A stretch of 64,000 nucleotides of DNA from Streptomyces alanosinicus (GTDB taxonomy: Bacteria; Actinomycetota; Actinomycetes; Streptomycetales; Streptomycetaceae): positions 372,001-436,000 of the forward strand of contig NZ_BMVG01000003.1 of the NCBI RefSeq assembly GCF_014650595.1, written 5' to 3'. The notes under the pieces were generated by a model that was given only the letters and a program-made list of their open reading frames with translations, searched no databases and was not told where the DNA came from. Shown in pieces: positions 56,615-64,000 of this stretch (its first letter is position 1; each line of letters opens with the position of its first letter). A program made the position numbers and the translations under genes.

Positions 56615-57406
56615 TCACTCCGGCATGCTCGTCGGTGCGCCTGTCGCTGTGCCCGTCGGTGCACCCGTTGCCGTGCCGGGAGCGGGGAGCCGGGCCAGTT
56701 GGGTGCCGACCAGGACCGCCGCGCGGCGCAGGGCCTCGGCGAGCGGGGGGAGCCGGCGCGGGTCGAGGACGGTGGCGTTGATCGCGGCGACAACGTTGCC
56801 AGACGGGCCGCGCACGGGCGCCGCGACACAGAACAGGCCGGGGACGCACTCCTCGTGGTCATAGGCCACGCCCTGGTCCCGGGCCAGCGCGACCCGGCGG
56901 GACCAGGCACGGCCCGACAGTCCCGGCGGTGGCGCGGCGGGCGCGAAGAGGACTTCCGGGGCGGTGCCCGGCGGCAGGACCGCGCCGGCCCGCAGCGTGA
57001 ACAGCTCGTCCACCTCGCCGCGTATCCCCGCGACGAGCAGCGGACCGCCGTCGTCCGGCACGGCCACGCTCAGGCCCACGCGGGCGTACTCGACGGTGAG
57101 CCGGCGCAGCGGCTGGGCCGCCGCGGTGCGCAGCAGCTGGGCGGGCTGCCAGCACTGACCCAGCCGGAAGGCGAGGGGCCCGACGCGGTAGCGCCCGGCC
57201 CGGCGCTGGACGGCACCGAGCGTGACCAGTTGGTCGAGGAGCCGGTGCGCGGTGGTCTTGGGCAGACCCGCGCACGCCGCCAAGCGTGTCAGGCCCAAGT
57301 CCTCGTCATGTGCCGCGAGTGCTTCCAGGAGGGCGAACGCGCCGTCGAGGACGGGCCGCCCGCGAGGCGGCCGCGCGTCGGGCCCTCCAGGGACAGTGCC
57401 GGCCAT
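56615..57406 (-). CDS. IclR-family transcriptional regulator
   Basis: A 263-residue regulator. The N-terminal winged helix (about 18-75) reads VLDGAFALLEALAAHDEDLGLTR, GLPKTTAHRLLDQLVTLGAV. The C-terminal IclR effector domain (about 85-245) has GLSVAVPDDGGPLLVAG, VAYDHEECVPGLFCVAAPVRG and NVVAAINATV. The last 25 residues contain a duplicated GTATGAPT unit encoded by a 24-bp repeat. ATG 57406 has a weak GAAGGGGG upstream. The target genes are not evident; it lies between acnA and the murA-like gene, 207 bp from acnA, so it could act locally. Confidence 0.87.
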   Translation of the reverse strand: MAGTVPGGPDARPPRGRPVLDGAFALLEALAAHDEDLGLTRLAACAGLPKTTAHRLLDQLVTLGAVQRRAGRYRVGPLAFRLGQCWQPAQLLRTAAAQPLRRLTVEYARVGLSVAVPDDGGPLLVAGIRGEVDELFTLRAGAVLPPGTAPEVLFAPAAPPPGLSGRAWSRRVALARDQGVAYDHEECVPGLFCVAAPVRGPSGNVVAAINATVLDPRRLPPLAEALRRAAVLVGTQLARLPAPGTATGAPTGTATGAPTSMPE

Positions 57407-57632
57407 CGGCCGCCCCCTTCGTCTCCCGAGCAGTTCAGAGCACCTCGATAAACGCGCGATGAATGTCCGCTCAACGCGCCCGACGCACGGGCGGACCGGC
57501 TCGACGCGGCACGAAGTCCCGCAAGACCACGGCGACTTGGTGCCGCCACGCCCCCTATGCTCAATTCGGGCATAAGTGGCCGGATACCATCGACACGACA
57601 CATCACCCGAATGGACCCCCCTGGCGGGTGCC

Positions 57633-57648
57633 ATCTCATATCTGAGAT
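57633..57648. promoter_or_regulatory. Dyad ATCTCA-TATC-TGAGAT at the murA-like promoter
   Basis: Perfect 6-bp arms, ending 12 bp before the ATG at 57661. The likely -10 box TAGCCT (57648-57653, 7 bp before the ATG) touches the right arm, so a bound protein would block transcription. The encoded protein has its own helix-turn-helix, making autoregulation likely. The remaining 57407-57632 has no gene. Confidence 0.6.
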
Positions 57649-57660
57649 AGCCTCAGCCTC

Positions 57661-59190
57661 ATGGCAGACGACTACCTCGTACGCATCGGCAAGCTCATCC
57701 GTGACGCCCGGCAACACCGAGGCTGGACTCAGACGCAGCTCGCGGAGGCGCTCGGCACCAGCCAGAGCGCGGTCAACCGCATCGAGCGCGGCAACCAGAA
57801 CATCAGCCTTGAGATGATCGCCCGGATCGGAGAGGCCCTGGACAGCGAGATCGTGTCGCTGGGGTACGCGGGTCCGATGCATCTGCGAGTCGTCGGCGGT
57901 CGCCGGCTGTCCGGCGCCATCGATGTGAAGACCAGCAAGAACGCCTGCGTGGCGCTGCTGTGCGCCTCGCTGCTCAACAAGGGCCGCACCGTGCTGCGCC
58001 GGGTCGCGCGGATCGAGGAGGTCTATCGCCTGCTGGAGGTGCTCAACTCCATCGGCGTGCGCACCCGCTGGATCAACGACGGCATCGACCTGGAGCTGGT
58101 GCCGCCCGCCGAGCTGGAGATGGCGGCGATCGACGCGGAGGCCGCCGTACGCACCCGCTCGATCATCATGTTCCTGGGCCCGCTGCTGCACCGCATGGAC
58201 ACCTTCAAGCTGCCGTACGCCGGCGGCTGTGACCTCGGCACGCGGACCATCGAGCCGCACATGATCGCGCTGCGCCGGTTCGGCCTGGACATCGCGGCCA
58301 CCGAAGGGCAGTACCACGCGCAGGTCGACCGCACGGTCCGCCCCGACCGCCCGATCGTGCTGACCGAGCGCGGCGACACCGTGACCGAGAACGCGCTGCT
58401 GGCCGCCGCCCGGCACGACGGCGTCACGGTCATCCGCAACGCCTCCTCCAACTACATGGTCCAGGACCTGTGCTTCTTCCTGGAGACGCTGGGGGTCAAG
58501 GTCGAGGGCATCGGCACCACCACGCTCACCGTGCACGGCGTGCCGAACATCGACGTCGACGTCGACTACTCCCCCTCCGAGGACCCGGTCGAGGCGATGA
58601 GCCTGCTGGCCGCCGCCGTGGTCACAGAGTCGGAACTCACCGTCCGCCGCGTCCCCATCGAGTTCCTGGAGATCGAGCTGGCGGTCCTGGAGGAGATGGG
58701 CCTCGACCACGACCGCAGCCCGGAGTACTGCGCGGACAACGGCCGTACGCGCCTGGTGGACCTCACGGTCCGCCCCTCCAAGCTCGAAGCGCCCATCGAC
58801 AAGATCCACCCGATGCCCTTCCCGGGCCTGAACATCGACAACGTCCCGTTCTTCGCGGCCATCGCGGCGGTCGCGCAGGGCAAGACCCTCATCCACGACT
58901 GGGTCTACGACAACCGCGCGATCTACCTCACGGACCTCAACCGCCTCGGCGGCCGCCTCCAGCTCCTGGACCCGCACCGGGTCCTGGTCGAGGGCCCGAC
59001 CCGCTGGCGCGCCGCCGAGATGATGTGCCCGCCGGCCCTGCGCCCCGCCGTGGTCGTCCTGCTCGCGATGATGGCGGCCGAGGGCACGTCGGTGCTGCGC
59101 AACGTCTATGTCATCAACCGGGGTTACGAGGACCTCGCCGAGCGCCTGAACTCGATCGGGGCGCAGATCGAGACCTTCCGCGACATCTAG
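57661..59190 (+). CDS. murA: UDP-GlcNAc 1-carboxyvinyltransferase (MurA-like) fused to an XRE helix-turn-helix
   Basis: A 509-residue fusion. Residues about 6-62 are an XRE-type HTH (IGKLIRDARQHRGWTQTQLAEA, TSQSAVNRIERGNQNISLEMIARIG). Residues about 75-509 are an EPSP-synthase-fold MurA: SKNACVALLCASLL (Lys/Asn site), YAGGCDLGTRTIEPH with the equivalent of the catalytic/fosfomycin Cys and Arg, and PFPGLNIDNVPFF, where Asp aligns with the general acid/base Asp of MurA. MurA adds enolpyruvate to UDP-GlcNAc, the first committed peptidoglycan step. This looks like the second MurA of Streptomyces (SCO5998-like), not the housekeeping copy. Catalytic residues look intact, so it may be both enzyme and DNA-binding regulator (inference). 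Leaderless start at ATG 57661. Confidence 0.88.
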   Translation: MADDYLVRIGKLIRDARQHRGWTQTQLAEALGTSQSAVNRIERGNQNISLEMIARIGEALDSEIVSLGYAGPMHLRVVGGRRLSGAIDVKTSKNACVALLCASLLNKGRTVLRRVARIEEVYRLLEVLNSIGVRTRWINDGIDLELVPPAELEMAAIDAEAAVRTRSIIMFLGPLLHRMDTFKLPYAGGCDLGTRTIEPHMIALRRFGLDIAATEGQYHAQVDRTVRPDRPIVLTERGDTVTENALLAAARHDGVTVIRNASSNYMVQDLCFFLETLGVKVEGIGTTTLTVHGVPNIDVDVDYSPSEDPVEAMSLLAAAVVTESELTVRRVPIEFLEIELAVLEEMGLDHDRSPEYCADNGRTRLVDLTVRPSKLEAPIDKIHPMPFPGLNIDNVPFFAAIAAVAQGKTLIHDWVYDNRAIYLTDLNRLGGRLQLLDPHRVLVEGPTRWRAAEMMCPPALRPAVVVLLAMMAAEGTSVLRNVYVINRGYEDLAERLNSIGAQIETFRDI

Positions 59191-59238
59191 GAATCCTCAC
59201 CGCCGGCAGACCTGCGACCGGTGCGTACCCTTCGGGGT

Positions 59239-59415
59239 ATGAGGGCACCCGACACGTCCGAGATCACCCGCACCGAGTGCCAGAAGTGCGGCGCGGAGAT
59301 CCACGGCCTGAACGGCCGCTACTGCTGTGCCCTGTGCGGCTGGGTCAATCACTGGTCCGAGGGGCACCGCGACCTCCCCGACCTGGAGGACGACCCGGAC
59401 TACCCCGGCCAGTGA
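59239..59415 (+). CDS. Small zinc-ribbon-like protein
   Basis: A 58-residue protein with five cysteines in zinc-ribbon spacing: CQKCG and CCALCGW, plus His residues in NHWSEGH. The acidic tail is LPDLEDDPDYPGQ. The family is not known to me. ATG 59239 has TACCCT (59226-59231) 7 bp upstream, a strong leaderless promoter box; the GTG at 59221 is therefore unlikely. It lies 48 bp after the murA-like stop but with its own promoter. Confidence 0.7.
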   Translation: MRAPDTSEITRTECQKCGAEIHGLNGRYCCALCGWVNHWSEGHRDLPDLEDDPDYPGQ

Positions 59416-59423
59416 CGCACGAT

Positions 59424-59456
59424 CCGCAACCCCTGCCCCTGTGGCGGGGGCTGCGG
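59424..59456. terminator. Weak hairpin after the zinc-ribbon gene
   Basis: ccgcaacccc and gggggctgcgg pair imperfectly around a GC-rich loop, 8 bp after the stop. Another 120 bp without a gene follow, until the methyltransferase. Confidence 0.35.
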
Positions 59457-59582
59457 CCGCTCCCACCGCGGGCTTGTCTCGTACGCAGATCTGGACAGAC
59501 GGCTGATCTTTTGTGGTTTATGCCAATACGGCCTGCCGCCCGGATCCGTAGAGACTGCCAGGCACAACGAGGGGAGCATTCC

Positions 59583-60341
59583 ATGGCTGACGCACAGCAA
59601 CAGTACGACCGGATCGGGGAAGCGTTCGAGGGCTTCAAGGCCCTGCCGCTGGCGCGGTACGGGGAGGTGCCCGGCTTTCTGGCCATGGTCGGGGACGTCG
59701 CCGGGAAGTCGGTGATCGACCTGGGGGCCGGTACGGGCTTCTACGCACGGGAGTTCAAGCGGCGCGGGGCGTCCGATGTCTTCGCCGTCGACGTGTCCCC
59801 CGAGATGATCGCTGTCGGCGAGAAGCTGGAAGAGGCGGCTCCGCTGGGGGTGCGGTACGCGGTCGGCGACGTCGCAGGCGTGGCGGACCTGACCGGCTCG
59901 GCGACCCGTTTCGACATCGGCGTAGCGGTTCAGCTGTTCAACTACGCCGAGGATGTGGCCACGATCGAGCTGATGTGCCGCAACATCCACGCCCTCCTCG
60001 ACGAGGGCGCCCCGCTGTACGTGTTCGCACAGAACCCGGCGTACCGGTTCGACGGTCCGCCGCTGGACAAGTACGGATTCCGCTGTGAAGCCACCGGCGA
60101 GTCCTCGCCCGTGGGGACGCCGGTCAGGGTCACCGCCCTGATCGACGGTCACCCGGTCACGTTCACGGCGATCCCGCCGAGCCGCACGACGTACGAGACA
60201 TGTCTTCAGGCGGCCGGGTTCACCGGTATCGAGTGGGTGCCGCTGGAGATCTCGCCGGCCGGGGTGGAGAAATTCGGTCAGGAATTCTGGGCCGACTTCT
60301 ACGGCAACCCGCCGCTGGCCATGCTCCGCTGCCGCGCCTGA
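59583..60341 (+). CDS. Class I SAM-dependent methyltransferase
   Basis: A 252-residue cytosolic protein. The SAM-binding motif I is KSVIDLGAGTGFYAREF (about 41-58), motif II FAVDVSPEMIAV, and the acidic DVAGVADL and FDIGVAVQLFNYAED follow. The C-terminal region (TYETCLQAAGFTGIEWVPLEIS) is typical of small-molecule methyltransferases of the UbiE/Tam type. The acceptor is unknown. ATG 59583 is preceded by gaggggagc. It stands alone between unrelated small genes. Confidence 0.85.
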   Translation: MADAQQQYDRIGEAFEGFKALPLARYGEVPGFLAMVGDVAGKSVIDLGAGTGFYAREFKRRGASDVFAVDVSPEMIAVGEKLEEAAPLGVRYAVGDVAGVADLTGSATRFDIGVAVQLFNYAEDVATIELMCRNIHALLDEGAPLYVFAQNPAYRFDGPPLDKYGFRCEATGESSPVGTPVRVTALIDGHPVTFTAIPPSRTTYETCLQAAGFTGIEWVPLEISPAGVEKFGQEFWADFYGNPPLAMLRCRA

Positions 60342-60452
60342 CGGCCGGTCCCGAGCCGCGTGACCCGGGCCACACGGGCCCGGTGTCACGTTTTTGGCGG
60401 CTGCCGTGTCCTGTGGACGGAACGCGGCACTCGCGTACACGGGAGGAACGGC

Positions 60453-60899
60453 ATGACGAGGACTCTGATCATCTGCACGTCGGTGTCACACGGCAACACC
60501 CGACGGGTCGCGGAGGCGATGGCGGAGGTGCTGGGGGCGAAGGTGGTCGAGCCGGACCAGGTCGAGCTCGCCGAACTGGGCGACTACGACCTGATCGGCT
60601 TCGGCTCCGGGATCTTCAACCGGAGGTTCCATCCCGACCTCCTCCGATTCGTCTCCGCCCTGCCGGGGGCGCACGGCAGCGCGTTCGTCTTCGCGACCAG
60701 CGGCCTTCCGGGGGTCCGATTCGAGCCGCTGCTGCGCGCCCTTCAGGACAAGGGCTTCAAGACGGCGGGCACGTTCTCCTGCCGTGCCTTCGACACCTGG
60801 GCCCCGTTCAAGCCGGTCGGCGGCATCCGTAAGGGACGGCCCGACCGGAGTGACCTCCAGGCGGCGCGGCAGTTCGCCGAGGGACTGCGAGGCCGGTGA
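60453..60899 (+). CDS. Flavodoxin-like protein
   Basis: A 148-residue flavodoxin-fold protein. The FMN phosphate loop is IICTSVSHGNTRRVAEAM (about 6-23), followed by LGDYDLIGFGSGIFNRRFHPDLL and VFATSGLP for the FMN isoalloxazine-side loops, and FSCRAFDTW. It probably binds FMN and carries electrons, or serves as a small quinone or protoporphyrinogen-type reductase; the partner is unknown. ATG 60453 has gggagg at 60441-60446. Confidence 0.85.
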   Translation: MTRTLIICTSVSHGNTRRVAEAMAEVLGAKVVEPDQVELAELGDYDLIGFGSGIFNRRFHPDLLRFVSALPGAHGSAFVFATSGLPGVRFEPLLRALQDKGFKTAGTFSCRAFDTWAPFKPVGGIRKGRPDRSDLQAARQFAEGLRGR

Positions 60900-61034
60900 C
60901 GGAAGGCTGTTGACTTCCGGTCAAACACTGGCCGACGCGCCGTATGCCTCTTCCCACCCTTCGACACGGCGGGTGATGCTCTGCTCACCGGGGGACATCA
61001 GGAGCTTCACGACCGACCCACGGAGGACAGGACG

Positions 61035-61211
61035 ATGCCGCTCGGAAGGATCGCCGTGTACAACGACGCGGACTGCTTGGGCATCATCACCGGCGAGGAC
61101 GGCGAAGTACGCCCGTTCTCCGGGATGGAGACGCAGACCACGCGCGAGGGGCAGCGGGTCCTGTTCGACGTCGTCGGCGAGAAGGCCACCAATGTGATCG
61201 CCGTTCGGTGA
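61035..61211 (+). CDS. Small cold-shock-like beta-barrel protein
   Basis: A 58-residue protein (MPLGRIAVYNDADCLGIITG..., ending ATNVIAVR). The strand pattern GRIAVYND / LGIITGEDG / VRPFSG / GQRVLFDVV / ATNVIAV resembles a cold-shock domain, but the aromatic RNA-binding motifs (KGFGFI and VFVHFS) are replaced, so nucleic acid binding is doubtful. ATG 61035 has cggagga upstream. Strong codon bias supports it as a real gene. It lies 28 bp before the next gene. Confidence 0.62.
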   Translation: MPLGRIAVYNDADCLGIITGEDGEVRPFSGMETQTTREGQRVLFDVVGEKATNVIAVR

Positions 61212-61239
61212 CGCCGCCGGCTCGCTCTACGATCGGCTC

Positions 61240-62124
61240 ATGCGAGCGTGGACGAAGAGCCTGGACGCGGCCGGTGTCCGGGAGCCCGGGTTGCGTACGG
61301 ACTACGACCGGCAGCGGCAGCTGGTACGGCGGTACCGGCGCACCGCGTACCTGGCCGTCAGGCTGCTGCTGCGGGGGCCGGCGCTGGCGCACGTGGTGGC
61401 GATGACCGCCGTGATGCATCACGGGGACAACCTCCTGGACACCGGTCCGCTGCCCCGGCGCGAGGCGGCGTGGGCCGACTGGGAACGGCAGGTGCGCAAG
61501 GCGCTGGAGACCGGGACGAGCGACATCCCGCTGCTGCGCACGCTCGCGCACACCGTGTCCGCCCGGCCGCGGCTGCGCGAGACCGTGGCGGCCTATCTGT
61601 CGACCGCCACGGCCGAACTGCACTTCGCCGGCTTCGCCACCGAGGCGGAGTACCAGACCTATGTGGACGCCTACTCGTTCCCCGCCTTCATGCTGATCGC
61701 GGACCTGCTCGGGCCGGAGGGCGACGACGCCGCGTACCGGGCCGCATGCCGGACCTTCATCGACGGCAGCCAGCGGCTCGACTTCGTCAACGACCTCGCC
61801 GAGGACCTGCGGGAAGGGCGCATGGGCATCCCTGCGGCGACGCTGGAGCGCTTCTCGCTCGGCGCGGCCGAACTGGCGGCCGGCCGCGGCGGCGCGGACC
61901 TGGAGGCACTCGTGAACGACCAAGTCACCGCCGCCCGCGCCTCCTTGAGGGCCGCCCTGGAACTGCCCGACCTGATCCCCGCTCCCGGCCGGCGGCTGGT
62001 GCGCGCGCTGGTCGAGATCGAACTGCTCACCGCGGACGCGGTACAGGCGCGCGGCGCCGGGGTACTGCACGGTTCCGTGAGCCCGCCGCCCACTCGGGCC
62101 CTACGCGTTCTCATGGGCCGCTGA
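61240..62124 (+). CDS. Squalene/phytoene synthase-like protein
   Basis: A 294-residue all-helical trans-isoprenyl-synthase fold. The first aspartate motif is MHHGDNLLDTG (about 60-70) and the second FVNDLAEDLREGRMGIP (about 186-202), in the order and spacing of squalene/phytoene synthases. LRTDYDRQRQLVRRYRRTAYLAVRLL matches the N-terminal helix. It probably condenses two prenyl diphosphates, but no carotenoid or hopanoid genes are nearby and the first motif is partly changed, so the substrate is open. ATG 61240 lies 6 bp after TACGAT, fitting a leaderless mRNA. The last 24 bp overlap the convergent MFS gene. Confidence 0.78.
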   Translation: MRAWTKSLDAAGVREPGLRTDYDRQRQLVRRYRRTAYLAVRLLLRGPALAHVVAMTAVMHHGDNLLDTGPLPRREAAWADWERQVRKALETGTSDIPLLRTLAHTVSARPRLRETVAAYLSTATAELHFAGFATEAEYQTYVDAYSFPAFMLIADLLGPEGDDAAYRAACRTFIDGSQRLDFVNDLAEDLREGRMGIPAATLERFSLGAAELAAGRGGADLEALVNDQVTAARASLRAALELPDLIPAPGRRLVRALVEIELLTADAVQARGAGVLHGSVSPPPTRALRVLMGR

Positions 62125-63309
62125 CGAAGCCCCGGCGGCGGCCGGCACGGGGGCGCGGCCGGCCCAGGGGATCCGGAACGCGGTCAGTGTGACGACGAGG
62201 GCCGAGACGGCGACCGTGGTCATGCCCAGGGTCAGATTCGTCGCGCTCGCCACGAAGCCGATCAGGGCGGGGCCCGCCAGCAGGCCCGTGGTGCCCATCG
62301 CGGCGACCAGGGCCAGGGCGTCGGAACCATGGCCGGCGGCCGCGACGTAGACGCAGGGGGTGACGGCGGCCGCGCCGAGACCGACGCAGGCGAAGCCGAG
62401 GAGCGTCGGGACCACCCCGCCGGCCGCGAGGGCGAGGGCCAGTCCGGCGGCGGCCACCGCGCTGCCGGCGCGGACCACCGGGCCGTCGCCGAAGCGGGTG
62501 CGCCAGCGGTCGGCGCGGAGCCGGGCCAGCAGCATCATCACGGAGACGACCGCGATACCGAGGGGCGCGACGGACGCCGACGCCCTGACGACGTCCTTCA
62601 GATAGAGCGTCGACCAGTCGTTCATGGCGCCCTCGGTGATCGTGCCGAAGGCCATGGCGCAGCCCAGCAGCAGGGTCGTCCAGGAGGGCAGGCTCCAACT
62701 GCCCCTGTTTTTCGGCTCGTTGGGCTTGTCCGGTTCGCTGTGGGTCATGAGGCCGGGGCGGGCGCCCGCGAGCAGGAGCAGCAACAGGGCCCCGGCCACG
62801 GTGAAGTGCGCCGGGACGGACGCGGTCAGGCCGGTCACACCGGAGCTGAGCAGCGCGGCGGCGAGCAGTCCCGCGCTGAAGGTGGCGTGCAGCTGGGACA
62901 TGGCGGTGCGGTCGTACGCCTTCTCCAGCGCGGCCCCCTGCGCGTTCATGGCGACGTTGAGGCAGCCGACCGCGACTCCGTCGGCGCACACGGCGAGCAG
63001 GGCGAGCGGATAGTCCGGGACGGCGGACAGGGCCGCGAGGACGGCGATCAGGCACCCGGCCGAGGCCAGCGACAGCCGCCGGGAGCCGAGGCGCCGCATC
63101 AGGGCGGCGACGAGCGGGAAGGAGGCCGCCGCGCCGGCCCCGCAGGCCATCAGCAGCAGGCCCACCTCCCCGGCTCCCAGATCCAGCCGGGTCTTCAGCG
63201 CGGGGAGGCGGGAGACCCAGGTGCCGTACTGGAAGCCGAGGAAGCAGAAGAGCGCGGCGATCGACCACTTGGCCCGGCGGAAGCCGGCGGGATCGGGTGC
63301 GATGGTCAT
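62101..63309 (-). CDS. MFS transporter
   Basis: A 402-residue major-facilitator protein with 12 predicted helices. Conserved parts include FLGFQYGTWVSRLPALKTRLDL at the start, MRRLGSRRLSLA in the loop 2-3 position and a central hydrophilic loop (SEPDKPNEPKNRGSW). It resembles the YbjJ-like inner-membrane MFS group; the substrate is not known. Its ATG (63309) overlaps the stop of the GNAT gene (ATGA), so the two are co-translated. Confidence 0.85.
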   Translation of the reverse strand: MTIAPDPAGFRRAKWSIAALFCFLGFQYGTWVSRLPALKTRLDLGAGEVGLLLMACGAGAAASFPLVAALMRRLGSRRLSLASAGCLIAVLAALSAVPDYPLALLAVCADGVAVGCLNVAMNAQGAALEKAYDRTAMSQLHATFSAGLLAAALLSSGVTGLTASVPAHFTVAGALLLLLLAGARPGLMTHSEPDKPNEPKNRGSWSLPSWTTLLLGCAMAFGTITEGAMNDWSTLYLKDVVRASASVAPLGIAVVSVMMLLARLRADRWRTRFGDGPVVRAGSAVAAAGLALALAAGGVVPTLLGFACVGLGAAAVTPCVYVAAAGHGSDALALVAAMGTTGLLAGPALIGFVASATNLTLGMTTVAVSALVVTLTAFRIPWAGRAPVPAAAGASSAAHENA

Positions 63310-63815
63310 CGGCTCGCCTTCCGTACGGCGGCCACCTGCGCCGACATGTACACCGCGCCGTCGCCGTAACCGGCCGGCAACCGGGCCTCGTGGTGGGGCC
63401 GGTAGCCGTTGGTGCGCCAGAAGGGCTCCTTGCCGGCGACCGCGATCAGCGACATGGTCGCGAAGCCGCGGACGCGGGCCACGTCGGTCAGGTGGTGGAC
63501 CAGGCGGCTGCCGAGCCCTGTGCGCCGCAGCGGCGCGGTGACGACCAGGTCGTGCAGATGGAGGTTGGCGGCGGAGCGGTGGACGGCCCGCTCGGGCCGG
63601 TTCAGGTCGGGGCAGCGGAACCTCGGGTAGGGCAGGGCCAGTACATAGCCCGTGATCCGGCCGCCGCGGTCCAGGACGAAGCAGGTGCCCGCCGCGGCCC
63701 GGGACCGCAGGCCGGCCTCGCCCTCGGTGAGCGAGGTGTCCGCGTACGCCTCGGCCTCCAGGGCCGCGACCTGGGGCCAGTCGGCCTCGGTGAGGCCCCG
63801 GATGTGGTCGCTCAT
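63306..63815 (-). CDS. GNAT-family N-acetyltransferase
   Basis: A 169-residue acetyl-CoA-dependent transferase. The start is MSDHIRGLTEADWPQVAALE, and the acetyl-CoA loop is VTAPLRRTGLGSRLVHHL (about 95-112), with LHLHDLVV before it and PFWRTNGYRPH after it. The acceptor is unknown. It sits 1 bp after a PLP-dependent decarboxylase gene and overlaps the MFS gene, so the three form a leftward operon. This suggests acetylation and export of an amine made by the decarboxylase (inference). Confidence 0.87.
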   Translation of the reverse strand: MSDHIRGLTEADWPQVAALEAEAYADTSLTEGEAGLRSRAAAGTCFVLDRGGRITGYVLALPYPRFRCPDLNRPERAVHRSAANLHLHDLVVTAPLRRTGLGSRLVHHLTDVARVRGFATMSLIAVAGKEPFWRTNGYRPHHEARLPAGYGDGAVYMSAQVAAVRKASR

Positions 63816-63816
63816 G

Positions 63817-64000
63817 TCAGTGCTGTCCTTCCTGGCCGCGTACGCAGACGCACGGCAGCGGGCGGATGCCGTTGAACCCCTGGGTCATATAGCTGGTGGC
63901 GTAGGCGCCGGCGGAGAGGATCCAGACCGGGTCGCCGGAGGTGACGCTCGCCGGGACGCGGACCGTGTGGCGGCCCTCGCCGTAGGCGTCGTCGCTGTCG
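63817..64000 (-). CDS. Type III PLP-dependent decarboxylase, C-terminal end only
   Basis: The last 60 or so codons of a leftward gene that begins beyond the window. The readable end is DSDDAYGEGRHTVRV, WILSAGAYATSYMTQGFNG, then LPCVCVRGQEGQH and TGA at 63817-63819. GAYxxSY with FNG near the C-terminus is characteristic of ornithine, lysine or diaminopimelate decarboxylases of fold type III, where the Tyr contacts PLP. Which amino acid is used cannot be said from this end. It is 1 bp upstream of the GNAT gene. Confidence 0.75.
   Translation of the reverse strand, partial: DSDDAYGEGRHTVRVPASVTSGDPVWILSAGAYATSYMTQGFNGIRPLPCVCVRGQEGQH

Overview
The window is very GC-rich (roughly 70 percent or more by eye), has GTG starts, many starts without a Shine-Dalgarno, and a gene content typical of Streptomyces: coproporphyrin-dependent haem genes, DUF3000, a SpoIIE phosphatase, ngcEFG, xylFGH and a ROK repressor of the Rok7B7 type. 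From memory, the order murA-like, acnA, ngcEFG, rok7B7, xylFGH, dxs, fadAB, rnd, hemE, hemQ, hemG follows the S. coelicolor core chromosome. I see no tRNA, rRNA, CRISPR array, prophage or complete IS.

Layout. 1-4.3 kb: the end of a TIGR03086 protein, then a DUF692/MNIO iron oxygenase with a long low-complexity linker, a DUF4142 protein and a TIGR04222 membrane protein. 4.4-12.3 kb: a secreted alpha/beta hydrolase, hemG-hemQ, a DUF4349 gene broken by a MITE, a CoA-disulfide-reductase-like flavoenzyme, a second copy of the same MITE, and hemE. 12.4-19.1 kb: DUF3000, an orphan LuxR-type regulator, a 34-bp perfect palindrome, RNase D and the fadA-fadB operon.

19.1-28.1 kb: a poly-gamma-glutamate-type locus, all on the minus strand except its last gene: CapA/PgsA lipoprotein, a double Cache-HAMP membrane protein with no output domain, PgsB, PgsC, an NlpC/P60 protein and a beta-propeller protein. 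A divergent membrane-anchored possible hydrolase starts 20 bp from capA. 28.1-33.7 kb: an NYN-domain protein, a membrane glycosyltransferase, an amino acid permease and dxs.

33.8-50 kb: carbohydrate use. xylFGH, rok7B7, ngcEFG (with a DasR-like site upstream) and two large secreted GH92 alpha-mannosidases that share a GACAACGTTGTC operator. The second GH92 carries a 165-bp in-frame MITE insertion. 50-57.4 kb: a multi-domain SpoIIE phosphatase, a remnant of a sensor kinase, aconitase and an IclR regulator. 57.6-64 kb: a MurA paralogue fused to an XRE helix-turn-helix, small zinc-ribbon and cold-shock-like proteins, a methyltransferase, a flavodoxin, a squalene/phytoene-synthase-like protein, an MFS-GNAT pair and the end of a type III PLP decarboxylase.

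The most notable points are the poly-gamma-glutamate-like locus, the in-frame MITE in a GH92 gene, the HTH-MurA fusion with a matching dyad at its own promoter and upstream of acnA, the shared GH92 operator, and the orphan MNIO locus.
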